The notes under the pieces were generated by a model. The model was not told the origin of the DNA. It was given only the letters and a program-made list of their open reading frames with translations, and ran no database searches. The position numbers and the translations under genes are program-made. From positions 1 through 45,545 of the forward strand of contig JAIPGD010000006.1 of NCBI GenBank assembly GCA_021736305.1: DNA of 45,545 nucleotides, written 5' to 3'. The stretch comes from Candidatus Izemoplasma sp. GTDB taxonomy: Bacteria > Bacillota_I > Bacilli_A > Izemoplasmatales > Hujiaoplasmataceae. This document shows positions 1 to 10,733 of the stretch, piece after piece (the stretch's first letter is position 1; each line of letters opens with the position of its first letter).

Positions 1-1871
1 TCGATTTTAACTTGTGAGTTTTTGATGTATTGGATAACTTGATTAGATGCATTATTAATTCTATCTTCTAATCTATCTTTATGATAATAAAATTTTTTAG
101 AATAATAGTAGTTAACTCTTTTTGTGTTATCTAATAAATTTAATTTAACTATCTTAAGGAAAGCTTCTGAAAGTTTAGTTTGATAACTATAAAAGGCATT
201 AAATTGATTAATTAAATTGTTGTAATAGTCTTTATGAGCCAGCGATTCTTTTTGGTTGATAATTTTGTTTAATTCAGTATCAAGTAAATTTATTTCTAAT
301 TCTTTGTTTAATTCTGAACTTTTTTTGTAAATATCTTGGACTTTTTGAGAGTATAAACTTAAAACATTTAGTTTTTTTATACGATTTTGATAATTATTAT
401 TAGCTATTTTATAATCAATTTCAAGTGATTCTAAGTATTTCTTATAGTCACCTTTAACATCGATGTTAACTATATCTTTTTTTATTTCAGCAACGTTTAA
501 TCTATGTTTAGATTCTAGAGTAGATATTCGATAAGATATCTCATCAATTTCATATAATAAATTTGAAAGATTTTCAGAAATTTCATTTATTTGTGCTAAA
601 AAATTAGTTTGATAATTAGAAAATTCTTTTTTAGTAGTTGATATCTCACTATCTTTAGCTTCGTTAAAATTTTGAATAAAATCGATTAATTGTGTAAGTA
701 ACTTATCAAGATCATCAAACCCTTGATTGAAATAAAAATTATAGTTTGAATATATGTTAATTGCATTAACAATATATTGAGTAGGTACTGAGTATGTAAA
801 TTTAATTTCTTCATTTCTTGTAAAAGCTTCAGTTTTTATCTCTTTTATTTTAGTTTGATAATTTGAAATATTATAGTTAGTTACTTTTTCTATTTTTTCG
901 ATTAGAAAACTAGCTTTTTTTACAATTATATCATTTTGTAATACATATTTTTCTAGTGAATCTTGTTTGCTTTGTTGATATGCTTTTAAAATCAAAGGAT
1001 ATAATTTTCTTTGAGAGTATAATAAATCAGATTTAATAATGTTTTGATATTTAATTTTATTTTCATTTGCTTGTTTAATTTGTTTTACAATCTTTTGAAT
1101 TATTTCTTGGTTGATGTTCTCAAATGGCTTTTGTTTAGATTTACGTTCTTTTCTAATGATTTCTTGATAGTCTTGTAGTTCATCAGAAGTAGATTTGAAA
1201 AGAGAGTTTATATCATTTCTAGTTCCTCTTAAATCAGTTAATGAATCAATGATTTTTTTGTTTAAGAAAATCAAATTATCTCTATCATTGGTTTGAAGTT
1301 GATTATTTAGCTTAGTTAAAGCATTCTTTGTTTTTTCAATAGTCCATAACATTTTATTAGATAATTTAGCATTTAGGTTATCATATTTTATTTTTAAATT
1401 TTGAAGTTTATTAGCTTCTTTATCGATAAAGTCATGATGAACTTGCATTTCTTTATCGATTTCTTGATTATTTTTTTTGATTAAATCAAGATAAATAGAT
1501 AGCGCATCTTGTCGACGATTTTCAAATTCTTCAAGAATTTCATTATATAATTTTTCTTCATCAAAGATTTTTTGTTCTATCAAATCATTAACGTTGTTAA
1601 AATCGTTATCAAATTCATTTTTAATTTTTTTATATTTTTCAAAAATATTTGTTTTTTGGATTATGGTGTTTTGATGAATTCCTTTAAGTTCAAGGCTATG
1701 TTGAGTCTGAATTTCTTTAAGATTATGATTTAAATGGTTGATTTGTTCTCGGTATAGTTTTTTCTCAGAAGAAAAAGTCCGTTTTAATTTAGATAAACGG
1801 ATGTTATTATTGGCATAAAATTGTGGATATTCATTATAATATTTTTTTATGATATCGCCTTTGTTTGCCAT
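1..1871 (-). CDS. Long coiled-coil protein, C-terminus beyond left edge
   Basis: The minus strand is open from an ATG at 1871 to the window edge, giving 623 complete codons and no stop. GAGGAG lies 6 bases before the ATG. The N-terminus reads MANKGDIIKKYYNEYPQFYA. The product is almost entirely charged and polar (Lys, Glu, Asp, Asn, Gln) with hydrophobic residues at heptad-like spacing, so it looks like long helical coiled coil. I see no signal peptide, membrane segment or cysteine, and only one Trp. I recognise no family. Possible roles are cytoskeletal or SMC/kinesin-like structural, but no ATPase motif is visible in the part present. It is divergent from ruvB and shares the roughly 120-base AT-rich region between them. 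Confidence 0.85.
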   Translation of the reverse strand, partial: MANKGDIIKKYYNEYPQFYANNNIRLSKLKRTFSSEKKLYREQINHLNHNLKEIQTQHSLELKGIHQNTIIQKTNIFEKYKKIKNEFDNDFNNVNDLIEQKIFDEEKLYNEILEEFENRRQDALSIYLDLIKKNNQEIDKEMQVHHDFIDKEANKLQNLKIKYDNLNAKLSNKMLWTIEKTKNALTKLNNQLQTNDRDNLIFLNKKIIDSLTDLRGTRNDINSLFKSTSDELQDYQEIIRKERKSKQKPFENINQEIIQKIVKQIKQANENKIKYQNIIKSDLLYSQRKLYPLILKAYQQSKQDSLEKYVLQNDIIVKKASFLIEKIEKVTNYNISNYQTKIKEIKTEAFTRNEEIKFTYSVPTQYIVNAINIYSNYNFYFNQGFDDLDKLLTQLIDFIQNFNEAKDSEISTTKKEFSNYQTNFLAQINEISENLSNLLYEIDEISYRISTLESKHRLNVAEIKKDIVNIDVKGDYKKYLESLEIDYKIANNNYQNRIKKLNVLSLYSQKVQDIYKKSSELNKELEINLLDTELNKIINQKESLAHKDYYNNLINQFNAFYSYQTKLSEAFLKIVKLNLLDNTKRVNYYYSKKFYYHKDRLEDRINNASNQVIQYIKNSQVKI

Positions 1872-1970
1872 TTTTCTCTCCTCAAGAACATTTATAGTTT
1901 AATTATAATATAATCTTAGTTAATAATCAATAATATACCTTAAAATAGGGGTGTTATTTTTATTGTAAAT

Positions 1971-1979
1971 TGATATAAT
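1971..1979 (+). promoter_or_regulatory. Extended -10 promoter of ruvB
   Basis: TG-A-TATAAT forms an extended -10 just before ruvB. No good -35 is seen. Transcription would begin near 1986, so the mRNA would carry only about ten leader bases and would exclude the ATG at 1984. This supports the ruvB start at 1996. Confidence 0.5.
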
Positions 1980-1995
1980 ATTTATGAGGTGGATT

Positions 1996-3000
1996 ATGGA
2001 TAAAAGAATAATAACTAGTGATTTGTTAGTTGATGAAGAAATAGATGTTACTTTACGTCCGAAATTCTTTAAGGAGTACATAGGTCAAAAAGATGTTAAA
2101 GAAATGATAAAAATTGCTGTACAAGCAGCTAAAAAACGCAATGAATCTCTAGATCATGTTTTACTTTATGGACCTCCGGGATTAGGTAAAACTACTTTAG
2201 CGCAAGTAATAGCTAATGAATTAGATGTTAATATAAAATCAGTAAGTGGCCCAACTGTTGAAAGAACAGGTGATTTGGCTGCTATTTTAACTTCTTTAGA
2301 ACCGGGAGATGTTTTATTTATTGATGAAATACATCGTTTACCGAAGATTGTAGAAGAAATTTTATATTCTTCAATGGAAGATTATGTTATTGACATCGTT
2401 GTTGGAAAAGATTCTGGCGCTAAATCAATTAGAGTAGATTTGTCTCCTTTTACACTGATTGGAGCGACTACTAGATTTGGCGATTTAACAGGGCCTTTAA
2501 GAGATCGATTTGGAATTGTTCATAAACTTGAATTTTATAACGATCAAGATTTAGAAACTATTTGTAAACGAACAGCTAATATCTATGAATGTGCTGCTGA
2601 AGATAAAGCAATTTGTGAATTAGCAAAGAGAAGTAGAGGAACACCTAGAATTGTGAATCGGCTATTTCGTAGAGTTAGAGATTTCGCAGATATTTTAGGC
2701 GATGGGTATATTACTTATGACATTACCAAAATCGCTTTAAATAAGCTTAAGATAGATGATATGGGACTTGATAACAAAGACCGTGAGTATTTAATGGGTA
2801 TTATTGAGAAATATCATGGTGGCCCTGTAGGAATTGATACAATCGCAACTTCAATTTCTGAAGATCCTACAACTTTAGAAGATGTATATGAACCTTATCT
2901 TATTCAAAAAGGATTTATTAGTCGAACACCTAGAGGAAGAATTGTTACTGAAAAGGCCTATAAGCATTTAAAAAAATCTTATCAAGGAGCATTATTTTAA
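1996..3000 (+). CDS. ruvB: Holliday junction branch migration helicase RuvB
   Basis: RuvB is the hexameric AAA+ motor that, with RuvA, moves Holliday junctions in recombinational repair. Its 334 residues match the family length. Walker [10 protein letters not shown] is at residues 59-67, Walker B with DEIH at 110-113, the sensor ATTR follows, and a winged-helix C-terminus ends the protein ([16 protein letters not shown] and the [15 protein letters not shown] motif). I chose the ATG at 1996, not 1984, because GAGG at 1986-1989 gives normal SD spacing and the predicted transcript begins near 1986. ruvA is not upstream here; the neighbour is an unrelated divergent gene. The stop overlaps the queA start (TAATG), so the two are co-translated. 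Confidence 0.97.
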   Translation: MDKRIITSDLLVDEEIDVTLRPKFFKEYIGQKDVKEMIKIAVQAAKKRNESLDHVLLYGPPGLGKTTLAQVIANELDVNIKSVSGPTVERTGDLAAILTSLEPGDVLFIDEIHRLPKIVEEILYSSMEDYVIDIVVGKDSGAKSIRVDLSPFTLIGATTRFGDLTGPLRDRFGIVHKLEFYNDQDLETICKRTANIYECAAEDKAICELAKRSRGTPRIVNRLFRRVRDFADILGDGYITYDITKIALNKLKIDDMGLDNKDREYLMGIIEKYHGGPVGIDTIATSISEDPTTLEDVYEPYLIQKGFISRTPRGRIVTEKAYKHLKKSYQGALF

Positions 3001-4025
3001 TGAGAACAAAAGACTTTAATTATGACCTACCAGAAGAATTGATTGCCCAAACTCCACTTGAAAAGCGTAGTCAGTCAAAACTATTAGTTGTAAATAAAAA
3101 TAATTTTGAATTACAACATGATAAGTTTTCAAATATAATTGATTATTTAAACAAGAATGATGTTTTAGTTTTAAATGATACAAAGGTTTTACCTGCAAGA
3201 TTACATGGGATAAAAGCTAAAACTAAAGCTCATATTGAAGTTTTATTGCTTAATCAATATGGTGAAAAATTATGGGAAGCATTAGTAAAACCCGCTAGAA
3301 GAGTAAAACTTGGAACAAAGATTAGTTTTGGTGATGATCGTTTAATTGTTAAATGTATTGAAGTTTTGGATGAAGGAATCAGACATTTTAAATTAGAATA
3401 TGATGGTGATTTAGAAAATTTATTAGAAGAACTAGGCGAAATGCCTCTACCTCCATATATTCACACAAAACTCGAAAACCAAGAACGTTATCAAACTGTA
3501 TATTCTAAAGTATTGGGTTCAGCAGCGAGTCCGACAGCTGGATTACATTTTACTAAAGAATTATTAACTCAAATAAAACAAAAGGGTGTTAAAGTAGAAT
3601 ATCTAACATTACATGTTGGATTGGGTACTTTTAGACCTGTAGTAGTTGATGATGTAAAAAACCATAAAATGCATAGTGAATTTTATCATTTAGATGATGA
3701 AACAGCTAAAGTACTAAATAAAGCAAAAACAAATAAAAATAAAATTATTGCAGTAGGAACAACTTCAGTCAGAACTTTAGAAACTATTTATAAAAAGCAT
3801 AAAAAGTTTAAACAAGATTCTGGCTTTACTGATATATTTATTTATCCTGGTTATAAATTTGAGGCAATTGATAGTCTTTTAACAAACTTTCATCTACCTC
3901 AATCTACTTTATTAATGTTAGTTTCTGCATTTGCGAGTAAAGAGATTATTTTTAATGCTTATGAAGAAGCCATTAAACATAGGTATAGGTTTTTTTCTTT
4001 TGGAGATGCAATGTTGATAAATTAA
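3000..4025 (+). CDS. queA: S-adenosylmethionine:tRNA ribosyltransferase-isomerase QueA
   Basis: QueA transfers and isomerises the ribosyl group of SAM onto preQ1-modified tRNA to give epoxyqueuosine, the penultimate step of queuosine synthesis. The 341-residue product starts with [20 protein letters not shown], typical of the family, and carries the LHVGLGTFRPV, GTTSVRTLE and LTNFHLPQSTLLMLVSAF blocks. The start overlaps the ruvB stop by one base, and AAGGAG lies about 11 bases upstream inside ruvB. tgt and a queuosine-precursor transporter gene lie within 1.5 kb, forming a queuosine module. A hairpin with a T-run follows the stop. Confidence 0.97.
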   Translation: MRTKDFNYDLPEELIAQTPLEKRSQSKLLVVNKNNFELQHDKFSNIIDYLNKNDVLVLNDTKVLPARLHGIKAKTKAHIEVLLLNQYGEKLWEALVKPARRVKLGTKISFGDDRLIVKCIEVLDEGIRHFKLEYDGDLENLLEELGEMPLPPYIHTKLENQERYQTVYSKVLGSAASPTAGLHFTKELLTQIKQKGVKVEYLTLHVGLGTFRPVVVDDVKNHKMHSEFYHLDDETAKVLNKAKTNKNKIIAVGTTSVRTLETIYKKHKKFKQDSGFTDIFIYPGYKFEAIDSLLTNFHLPQSTLLMLVSAFASKEIIFNAYEEAIKHRYRFFSFGDAMLIN

Positions 4026-4048
4026 AAAAGAACCTCACGGTTCTTTTT
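4026..4048. terminator. Bidirectional terminator between queA and the minus-strand transporter gene
   Basis: A 9-bp stem (AAAAGAACC with GGTTCTTTT) closes a TCAC loop and is flanked by A-runs on the left and T-runs on the right. It can therefore end transcription of queA and of the converging minus-strand gene. Confidence 0.85.
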
Positions 4049-4076
4049 CTTATATATATGGAATATTTTCCATCAA

Positions 4077-4757
4077 TTAATATTCAACAGGGGTAATTTT
4101 TTTTGCAATATAGATAACAGGTGTATCAATTAAAGCAACAATTAGTTTAATAATATATGTTGATATGATTAAATTAAAAATTACTTGATTAGTAAATGAC
4201 GCATAGAAAGCAATAGGAACAAATATAATTGTGTCAATAAATTGAGAAATTAAAGTAGATCCATTGTTCCTTATCCAAAGGTATTTGGTATTAGGAAGTT
4301 TTTCTTTAATTTTTGCAAATATATAAATATCAACTAACTGTGAAACAAAGAAAGCTGTCATACTTGCGAGAAAAACAATTGGCAAAAACCCAAATATTTC
4401 TTTTAAATACGGCATAGCCCAATCTTCAGGATTAGGATTGAACTGAATTGCTATTTGCATGATGACAACTGTTACAAACATTACTCCAAAACCAATAAAC
4501 ACAGCCTTTTTAGCTTCCTTTTTTCCGTAAATTTCATTTAAAACATCGGTAGCTAAAAAGATAGTACCATACAAAATATTACCTAGATTAGCCTCAATCG
4601 TAAATAAATCAACTAAAGCAAGAACTTGTATATTAGCAAGGATAGTTGCTAAAACTATCCAAATAAAAATTCCTAATCTTCCAAATAGTTTATAAAATAA
4701 CAAGAAAAATGTAAAATTTACTGTTGCAAATAACAACCAAATGATTTCGTTTGGCAT
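4077..4757 (-). CDS. Queuosine precursor transporter, YhhQ/DUF165 (VUT) family
   Basis: This is a 226-residue membrane protein with about six hydrophobic segments. Family hallmarks are the ANIQVL segment, TIFLATDVLNEIYGKKEAKKA near the middle and the later STLISQFIDTIIF. E. coli YhhQ of this family imports preQ0/preQ1; the exact substrate here is inferred. Two things support a queuosine role: a preQ1-I-like riboswitch covers its ribosome binding site, and queA and tgt are next door. The ATG at 4757 follows AGGAGG at good spacing. Confidence 0.88.
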   Translation of the reverse strand: MPNEIIWLLFATVNFTFFLLFYKLFGRLGIFIWIVLATILANIQVLALVDLFTIEANLGNILYGTIFLATDVLNEIYGKKEAKKAVFIGFGVMFVTVVIMQIAIQFNPNPEDWAMPYLKEIFGFLPIVFLASMTAFFVSQLVDIYIFAKIKEKLPNTKYLWIRNNGSTLISQFIDTIIFVPIAFYASFTNQVIFNLIISTYIIKLIVALIDTPVIYIAKKITPVEY

Positions 4758-4762
4758 AATTT

Positions 4763-4804
4763 CCTCCTAGTTTTTTTACGCAGGATTTTTCGAACTGCGT
4801 TGTT
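4763..4804 (-). promoter_or_regulatory. preQ1-I riboswitch overlapping the SD of the transporter gene
   Basis: Read on the minus strand, stem P1 is ACGCAG paired with CTGCGT, the loop begins TTCG and ends in C before the 3' arm, and an A-rich tail TAAAAAAACTAGGAGG follows. This is the preQ1-I layout, in which the tail folds back on the loop as a pseudoknot. Tail bases CTAGG include the SD, so ligand binding should hide it and reduce translation. The loop CG could pair with C and G of the tail. The call rests on pattern recognition plus the queuosine-transporter context. Confidence 0.8.
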
Positions 4805-4815
4805 TATGACATTTT

Positions 4816-4843
4816 ATTATAACAAATATATTTAAAATGGCAA
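4816..4843 (-). promoter_or_regulatory. Promoter of the queuosine precursor transporter gene
   Basis: On the minus strand TTGCCA (4838-4843) and TATAAT (4816-4821) are 16 bases apart, just upstream of the preQ1 element. Confidence 0.65.
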
Positions 4844-4850
4844 TAATAGT

Positions 4851-4879
4851 TTGATTAAAATCATTAAATTTAGTAAAAT
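4851..4879 (+). promoter_or_regulatory. Promoter of the pduL-like gene
   Basis: TTGATT (4851-4856) and TAAAAT (4874-4879) are 17 bases apart. They lie in the region divergent from the transporter gene, about 25 bases before the start codon. Confidence 0.6.
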
Positions 4880-4904
4880 AAGAGTTAAGTTTAAGGAGGA
4901 TATT

Positions 4905-6589
<1,685 letters not shown>

Positions 6590-6596
6590 TAACATT

Positions 6597-6617
6597 TTAT
6601 AAATATCGTATTTATAA
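6597..6617. repeat. A/T-only inverted repeat between tgt and ftsZ
   Basis: A perfect 9-bp inverted repeat, TTATAAATA with TATTTATAA, has a TCG spacer. It lies just after tgt. It may be a weak hairpin or overlap an ftsZ promoter; the right arm contains a TATAAT. There is no T-run, so a terminator is unlikely. Confidence 0.35.
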
Positions 6618-6664
6618 TCTTATTCTTTTGTGATAAGATAAAGTTAGAATTTTGGAGGTATGCC

Positions 6665-7825
6665 ATGTTCAATATGGATGAAAAGTTTAATCAAAAGCCC
6701 AATATTAAAGTTATTGGAGTTGGTGGCGGTGGCGGTTCAGCAGTTAATAGAATGATTGAGAATGAAGTTCAAGGCGTTGAGTTTGTCGCAATGAATACTG
6801 ATGCACAGGTATTAAAGTTATCAAAAGCTGATATTAGATTACAACTTGGAAAGAATCTAACTAGAGGTTTAGGCGCTGGAGCAAACCCAGATGTTGGAAG
6901 ACAGGCAGCAGAGGAAACAGAAGATGAAATACGTGAATTATTAGCAGAAACAGATATGGTATTTATTACTGCTGGTATGGGCGGTGGAACTGGTACTGGC
7001 GCATCTCCTATAGTTGCTAGAATCGCTAGAGAAATGGGTTGTTTAACAATTGGAATTGTTACTAAACCATTTGGTTTTGAAGGCAAACGTCGTTCAACAG
7101 TGGCTTTAGAAGGATTAGAAGCATTAAAACCTTATGTAGATACCTTAATTGTTATTCCAAATGATAAATTATTCTATGTTGTTGATAGAAATACATCATA
7201 CTTAGATGCATTTAGAGAAGCAGATAAAGTTTTACGACAAGGTGTTCAAGGGATTACAGAAATTATTGCAATACCTGGCGTTGTTAATGTTGACTTTGCT
7301 GATGTAAAAACAGTAATGAAGGATAAAGGAACAGCATTAATGGGAATTGGTGTTGCAGAAGGTCCTAACCGCGCTGTAGAAGCTGCTAGAGAAGCTATTA
7401 GATCACCATTACTAGAGACTTCTATAAATGGTGCTACTGATGCTATTGTGAATATAACATCAAATTTTCAAGCTTCACTATATGAAATGGATGAAGTTAT
7501 TGATGAAATCCACAAGAGTTCAACAACTGATATAAATATAATTTATGGTTCTGCAATTAATTCTGATTTAGGAGATGAATTAGTAGTAACTGTTATTGCA
7601 ACTGGTTTTAGTGATGATCCAATATTTAATAAAGAAGATAAGATCGATAAAAAACCACTTGAAGAAGAACCTGATGAAGAAATTGAAATTCCTAAAAAGA
7701 AAAAGAAACGTAAAAAAACAAAAAAACAGAAAAAACAAATTCTTAATAAAGCAAAAGAAAAAGAAGAAAATAAAGAAGATGAAATAAATGTCCCTTCTTG
7801 GCTAAAAAATTCATTTAAAGATTAA
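6665..7825 (+). CDS. ftsZ: Cell division GTPase FtsZ
   Basis: FtsZ is the tubulin homologue that polymerises into the division ring. The 386-residue product has the N-terminal [11 protein letters not shown] loop (about residues 20-30), NTDAQ at 44-48, the tubulin signature GGGTGTG at 106-112 and GTALMGIG in the C-terminal subdomain. The globular part ends near residue 320. A linker follows whose middle is a run of Lys/Arg (roughly residues 340-365), then the conserved tail [15 protein letters not shown] six bases before the ATG fixes the start. ftsA and wall-synthesis genes do not flank it; sepF is 5 kb downstream. A strong terminator follows. Confidence 0.98.
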   Translation: MFNMDEKFNQKPNIKVIGVGGGGGSAVNRMIENEVQGVEFVAMNTDAQVLKLSKADIRLQLGKNLTRGLGAGANPDVGRQAAEETEDEIRELLAETDMVFITAGMGGGTGTGASPIVARIAREMGCLTIGIVTKPFGFEGKRRSTVALEGLEALKPYVDTLIVIPNDKLFYVVDRNTSYLDAFREADKVLRQGVQGITEIIAIPGVVNVDFADVKTVMKDKGTALMGIGVAEGPNRAVEAAREAIRSPLLETSINGATDAIVNITSNFQASLYEMDEVIDEIHKSSTTDINIIYGSAINSDLGDELVVTVIATGFSDDPIFNKEDKIDKKPLEEEPDEEIEIPKKKKKRKKTKKQKKQILNKAKEKEENKEDEINVPSWLKNSFKD

Positions 7826-7847
7826 AGACTGGCTTGCCAGTCTTTTT
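7824..7847 (+). terminator. ftsZ terminator
   Basis: A perfect stem, AAAGACTGGC with GCCAGTCTTT, begins inside the stop codon and runs into six T residues. Confidence 0.9.
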
Positions 7848-7856
7848 TAATGTTTA

Positions 7857-7885
7857 TTGTTTTTTATAGTAAATAATGATAAAAT
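7857..7885 (+). promoter_or_regulatory. Promoter of the mgtE operon
   Basis: TTGTTT (7857-7862), a 17-base spacer, and TAAAAT (7880-7885) preceded by TGA make an extended -10. The leader to the ATG is only about 15-20 bases, so no Mg riboswitch fits. Confidence 0.55.
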
Positions 7886-7906
7886 TTATTCAAAGGAGAT
7901 TAACTA

Positions 7907-9301
7907 ATGGATATACTAAATAAAGCCTTATTAGAAGATATTAAATCTATTTTAATTGAGAATATAAATGATAATGAATTAGCTTTTAAAATAGATGAGT
8001 TTCATGCTTACGAAATCGCCAAAGTATTATTAGATTTAGATCCATTATTAAGAAAAAAACTTTACAAATCTCTCTCAATGTTTAAGTTAACTGAGGTTTT
8101 TGAAGAGCTATCTCCTAAAGATGCATTTTTGTTATTAGAAGAAATGAATATAACAACAATTATTAATATATTTCAAAATATTGAAACTGATGATTTAGTA
8201 GATATTATTGAGATTATTGAAGATAAAGATAAACAGTTAACTTTCTTAGCGTTAATTGATCCTAAGAAAAGAAAAACAATTAAAGCTTATTTAAATTTTA
8301 ATGATAATTTAGTTGGATCAATTATGAATACTAACTATGTTAAAATCAATCGAGATATGACAATAGCTACTGCTATTAAAAAAGTTGTTGCTGATGCACC
8401 AAATGTAGAATATATTCATAATATTTATGTAGTAAATGACTCAAACAATTTAGTGGGCACTATATCTTTAAAAGAATTGATTAATAAAGGCAACGAAAAA
8501 GCTTCTTTAGTTGAAGATGTTATGGTAAGTAATTTAGTATACTTATATCCTACAACCGACCTAGAAGAATCAATTGAGTTAATGAAAAATTATGATTTTC
8601 AATTATTACCAGTAGTTAGTCATGATAAACAATTAATAGGTATTGTTTCATTTGATGATATAGTTGAAGTATTGAATGAGGAGTCACAATCTGACTATGC
8701 TAATTTAGCGGGATTGACTGATGTTCGAATCGAGGAAAACGAAACCGTGTTTTCTTCTTTAAAAAAACGATTACCTTGGTTAATTATATTGCTATTTGTT
8801 AATTTAATTACTTCATCAATTATTACAAGTTATGAAAGAGAGTTACAAACTCTAACAACTTTAGCAGTTTTTATGCCACTGATTTTGAATATGGCAGGAA
8901 ATTCTAGTACACAAGGTTTAGGTGTTATTATTAGGATGTTCGCTACTAGTCAGTTAAAAACAAAGACAAGTATTATTAAGCACTTATTTAAGGAGTTTTT
9001 AACTGGTTTAATAAACGGAGTGTTAGTTGGAATTGGTTTGTTTATATTAGTTATGTTATTTAATCTTATTCGGGGTGATTCTTTTGAACAAGGTTTAAAT
9101 ATGGCTTTTGTTATCTCGCTTTCAATTAGCATCGCATTAATTGTAGCAACATTAGCAGGTAGTTTAGTTCCGTTATTTATTAATGCAATTAAAATAGATC
9201 CTGCAACTGCATCAGGACCATTTATTACGACAATCAATGATATATTCTCTTTGCTAATCTATTTTGGATTAGCAACAACATTTATTGCGAGTTTAAGTTA
9301 G
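7907..9301 (+). CDS. mgtE: MgtE-type magnesium transporter, first copy
   Basis: MgtE is a Mg2+-gated Mg2+ channel. The 464-residue product has the N-terminal superhelical MgtE_N domain (to about 125), paired CBS domains (about 130-255) and a five-helix membrane domain (about 290-464). Key membrane motifs are MPLILNMAGNSSTQ and IDPATASGPFITTINDI, the latter holding the conserved Asp that lines the ion path. AAGGAG precedes the ATG. A second mgtE follows after 13 bases. The two are clearly diverged paralogues. Confidence 0.95.
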   Translation: MDILNKALLEDIKSILIENINDNELAFKIDEFHAYEIAKVLLDLDPLLRKKLYKSLSMFKLTEVFEELSPKDAFLLLEEMNITTIINIFQNIETDDLVDIIEIIEDKDKQLTFLALIDPKKRKTIKAYLNFNDNLVGSIMNTNYVKINRDMTIATAIKKVVADAPNVEYIHNIYVVNDSNNLVGTISLKELINKGNEKASLVEDVMVSNLVYLYPTTDLEESIELMKNYDFQLLPVVSHDKQLIGIVSFDDIVEVLNEESQSDYANLAGLTDVRIEENETVFSSLKKRLPWLIILLFVNLITSSIITSYERELQTLTTLAVFMPLILNMAGNSSTQGLGVIIRMFATSQLKTKTSIIKHLFKEFLTGLINGVLVGIGLFILVMLFNLIRGDSFEQGLNMAFVISLSISIALIVATLAGSLVPLFINAIKIDPATASGPFITTINDIFSLLIYFGLATTFIASLS

Positions 9302-9314
9302 AGGGGGAGGTTAT

Positions 9315-10721
9315 ATGGAAGAAAGATTAACATCAAAAGATTATAAAAACGAAATATCAAATATTATACTAGATAATATTAATTCAATAAATTTACATAA
9401 ATTATTAGATAAATACCATCCATATGATTTATCAAGAGTTATTTTAGAATTGGAAGAAGATACAATAAAAAATCTATTTGAAAATTTTCCCGAAGATTTT
9501 TCTGCTGAGATATTTGAATACTTTTCTGTTGAAGAAGTTCAAGATTTAATGCAGTTATTTTCCAAGGAATTAGTTGCTATAATAATATCATTAATGGATT
9601 TAGATTTAAGTGTTGATTTGATTAAAGGTTTAAAAAAGCAAGGTATAGAATTATTAAATAAAATAGAAAAGACAAGAAGAAGACAAATTCTTAAAATAAT
9701 GAAGTATACAGAATACGAGATTGGTTCGTATTTGAATGATAGCTTCTTAACTTTAGATATTAATTGTTCTGTTAAAGAGGCGATGAAACAAGTTATTAAT
9801 CTTGCTCATGAGACAGATTATATTTCATTAATATATATTTTAGATAATAATGAATTAGTTGGTTATATAAAATTAAAAGATTTAATCGTAGCTAGAGCGG
9901 ATGAAAATATAAGCGATATAGTTGAATCAAGATTTCCAAAAGTATATCCAGAAGATAATATAGAATATGTTGCTAAAATAATGCAAGAAACTAAGGAATC
10001 ATCATTACCAATAATAACAAAAGAAAATCACATTATAGGTGTAGTAACTCATGATGATTTAATGGATATTATTACCTTAGCTGAGGAAGAGGATTATACT
10101 AAGTTTGCTGGTCTTTCTGATTTTGATAGTAAAATTGAATCATTTGGAGTATTAAAGTCAGTTAAAAGCAGACTCCCATGGTTATCTATCTTACTATTGT
10201 TATCGATGATTACTTCTTTTATACTATCTTTTTTTGATGATAGTTTATCTGGCTCAGCACCTTTATTAGCTGCTAAATTAGCTGTGTTTTTACCGTTGAT
10301 TTTGGATATGGCAGGTAATACAGGTACACAGAGTTTAGCCGTAACAATTAGATATTTAACTAAAAATGATAATCCTAGCCAAACTATATTAAAAAAGATG
10401 ATTTATCGAGAAATTCGAACCGGAATAATGCAGGGTCTATTGATTGGAATAATTGTTATAGGTATGATATTATTAACAAACCTAACTACAAAGGGTTATC
10501 TAGAAAATATTGATTATATTTATGCGATTGTAACTTCAGGTTCTATATTTGTTGCTTTGATTATCTCCACAACTTTAGGGGGATTAATTCCAATAATTAT
10601 GACTAAGTTAAAAATTGACCCAGCAGTTGCATCTGGTCCGTTTATTACAACAATTTCTGATATAATAACATTAACAATCTACTATACGATTAGTATGGCT
10701 ATACTATTACCACTATTTTAA
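9315..10721 (+). CDS. mgtE: MgtE-type magnesium transporter, second copy
   Basis: This 468-residue paralogue of the preceding gene has the same order: MgtE_N, two CBS domains (SFLTLDINCSVKEAM and SRFPKVYPEDNIEYV segments) and a five-helix pore domain with LPLILDMAGNTGTQ and IDPAVASGPFITTISDI. Both pore motifs are complete, so it should be active. GGGGAGG lies before the ATG. MgtE acts as a homodimer, but adjacency and different N-domains leave a heterodimer or different Mg thresholds possible. The stop TAA is merged with the SD of yhbY. Confidence 0.95.
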   Translation: MEERLTSKDYKNEISNIILDNINSINLHKLLDKYHPYDLSRVILELEEDTIKNLFENFPEDFSAEIFEYFSVEEVQDLMQLFSKELVAIIISLMDLDLSVDLIKGLKKQGIELLNKIEKTRRRQILKIMKYTEYEIGSYLNDSFLTLDINCSVKEAMKQVINLAHETDYISLIYILDNNELVGYIKLKDLIVARADENISDIVESRFPKVYPEDNIEYVAKIMQETKESSLPIITKENHIIGVVTHDDLMDIITLAEEEDYTKFAGLSDFDSKIESFGVLKSVKSRLPWLSILLLLSMITSFILSFFDDSLSGSAPLLAAKLAVFLPLILDMAGNTGTQSLAVTIRYLTKNDNPSQTILKKMIYREIRTGIMQGLLIGIIVIGMILLTNLTTKGYLENIDYIYAIVTSGSIFVALIISTTLGGLIPIIMTKLKIDPAVASGPFITTISDIITLTIYYTISMAILLPLF

Positions 10722-10733
10722 GGAGTGAAAAAA

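Noticed and set aside
7596-7787. Lys-rich alternate-frame ORF and A-runs in the ftsZ linker as a possible programmed frameshift
   Set aside because: The A-runs are not in the X XXY YYZ register for a -1 shift, and the zero frame ends with a proper FtsZ tail peptide.
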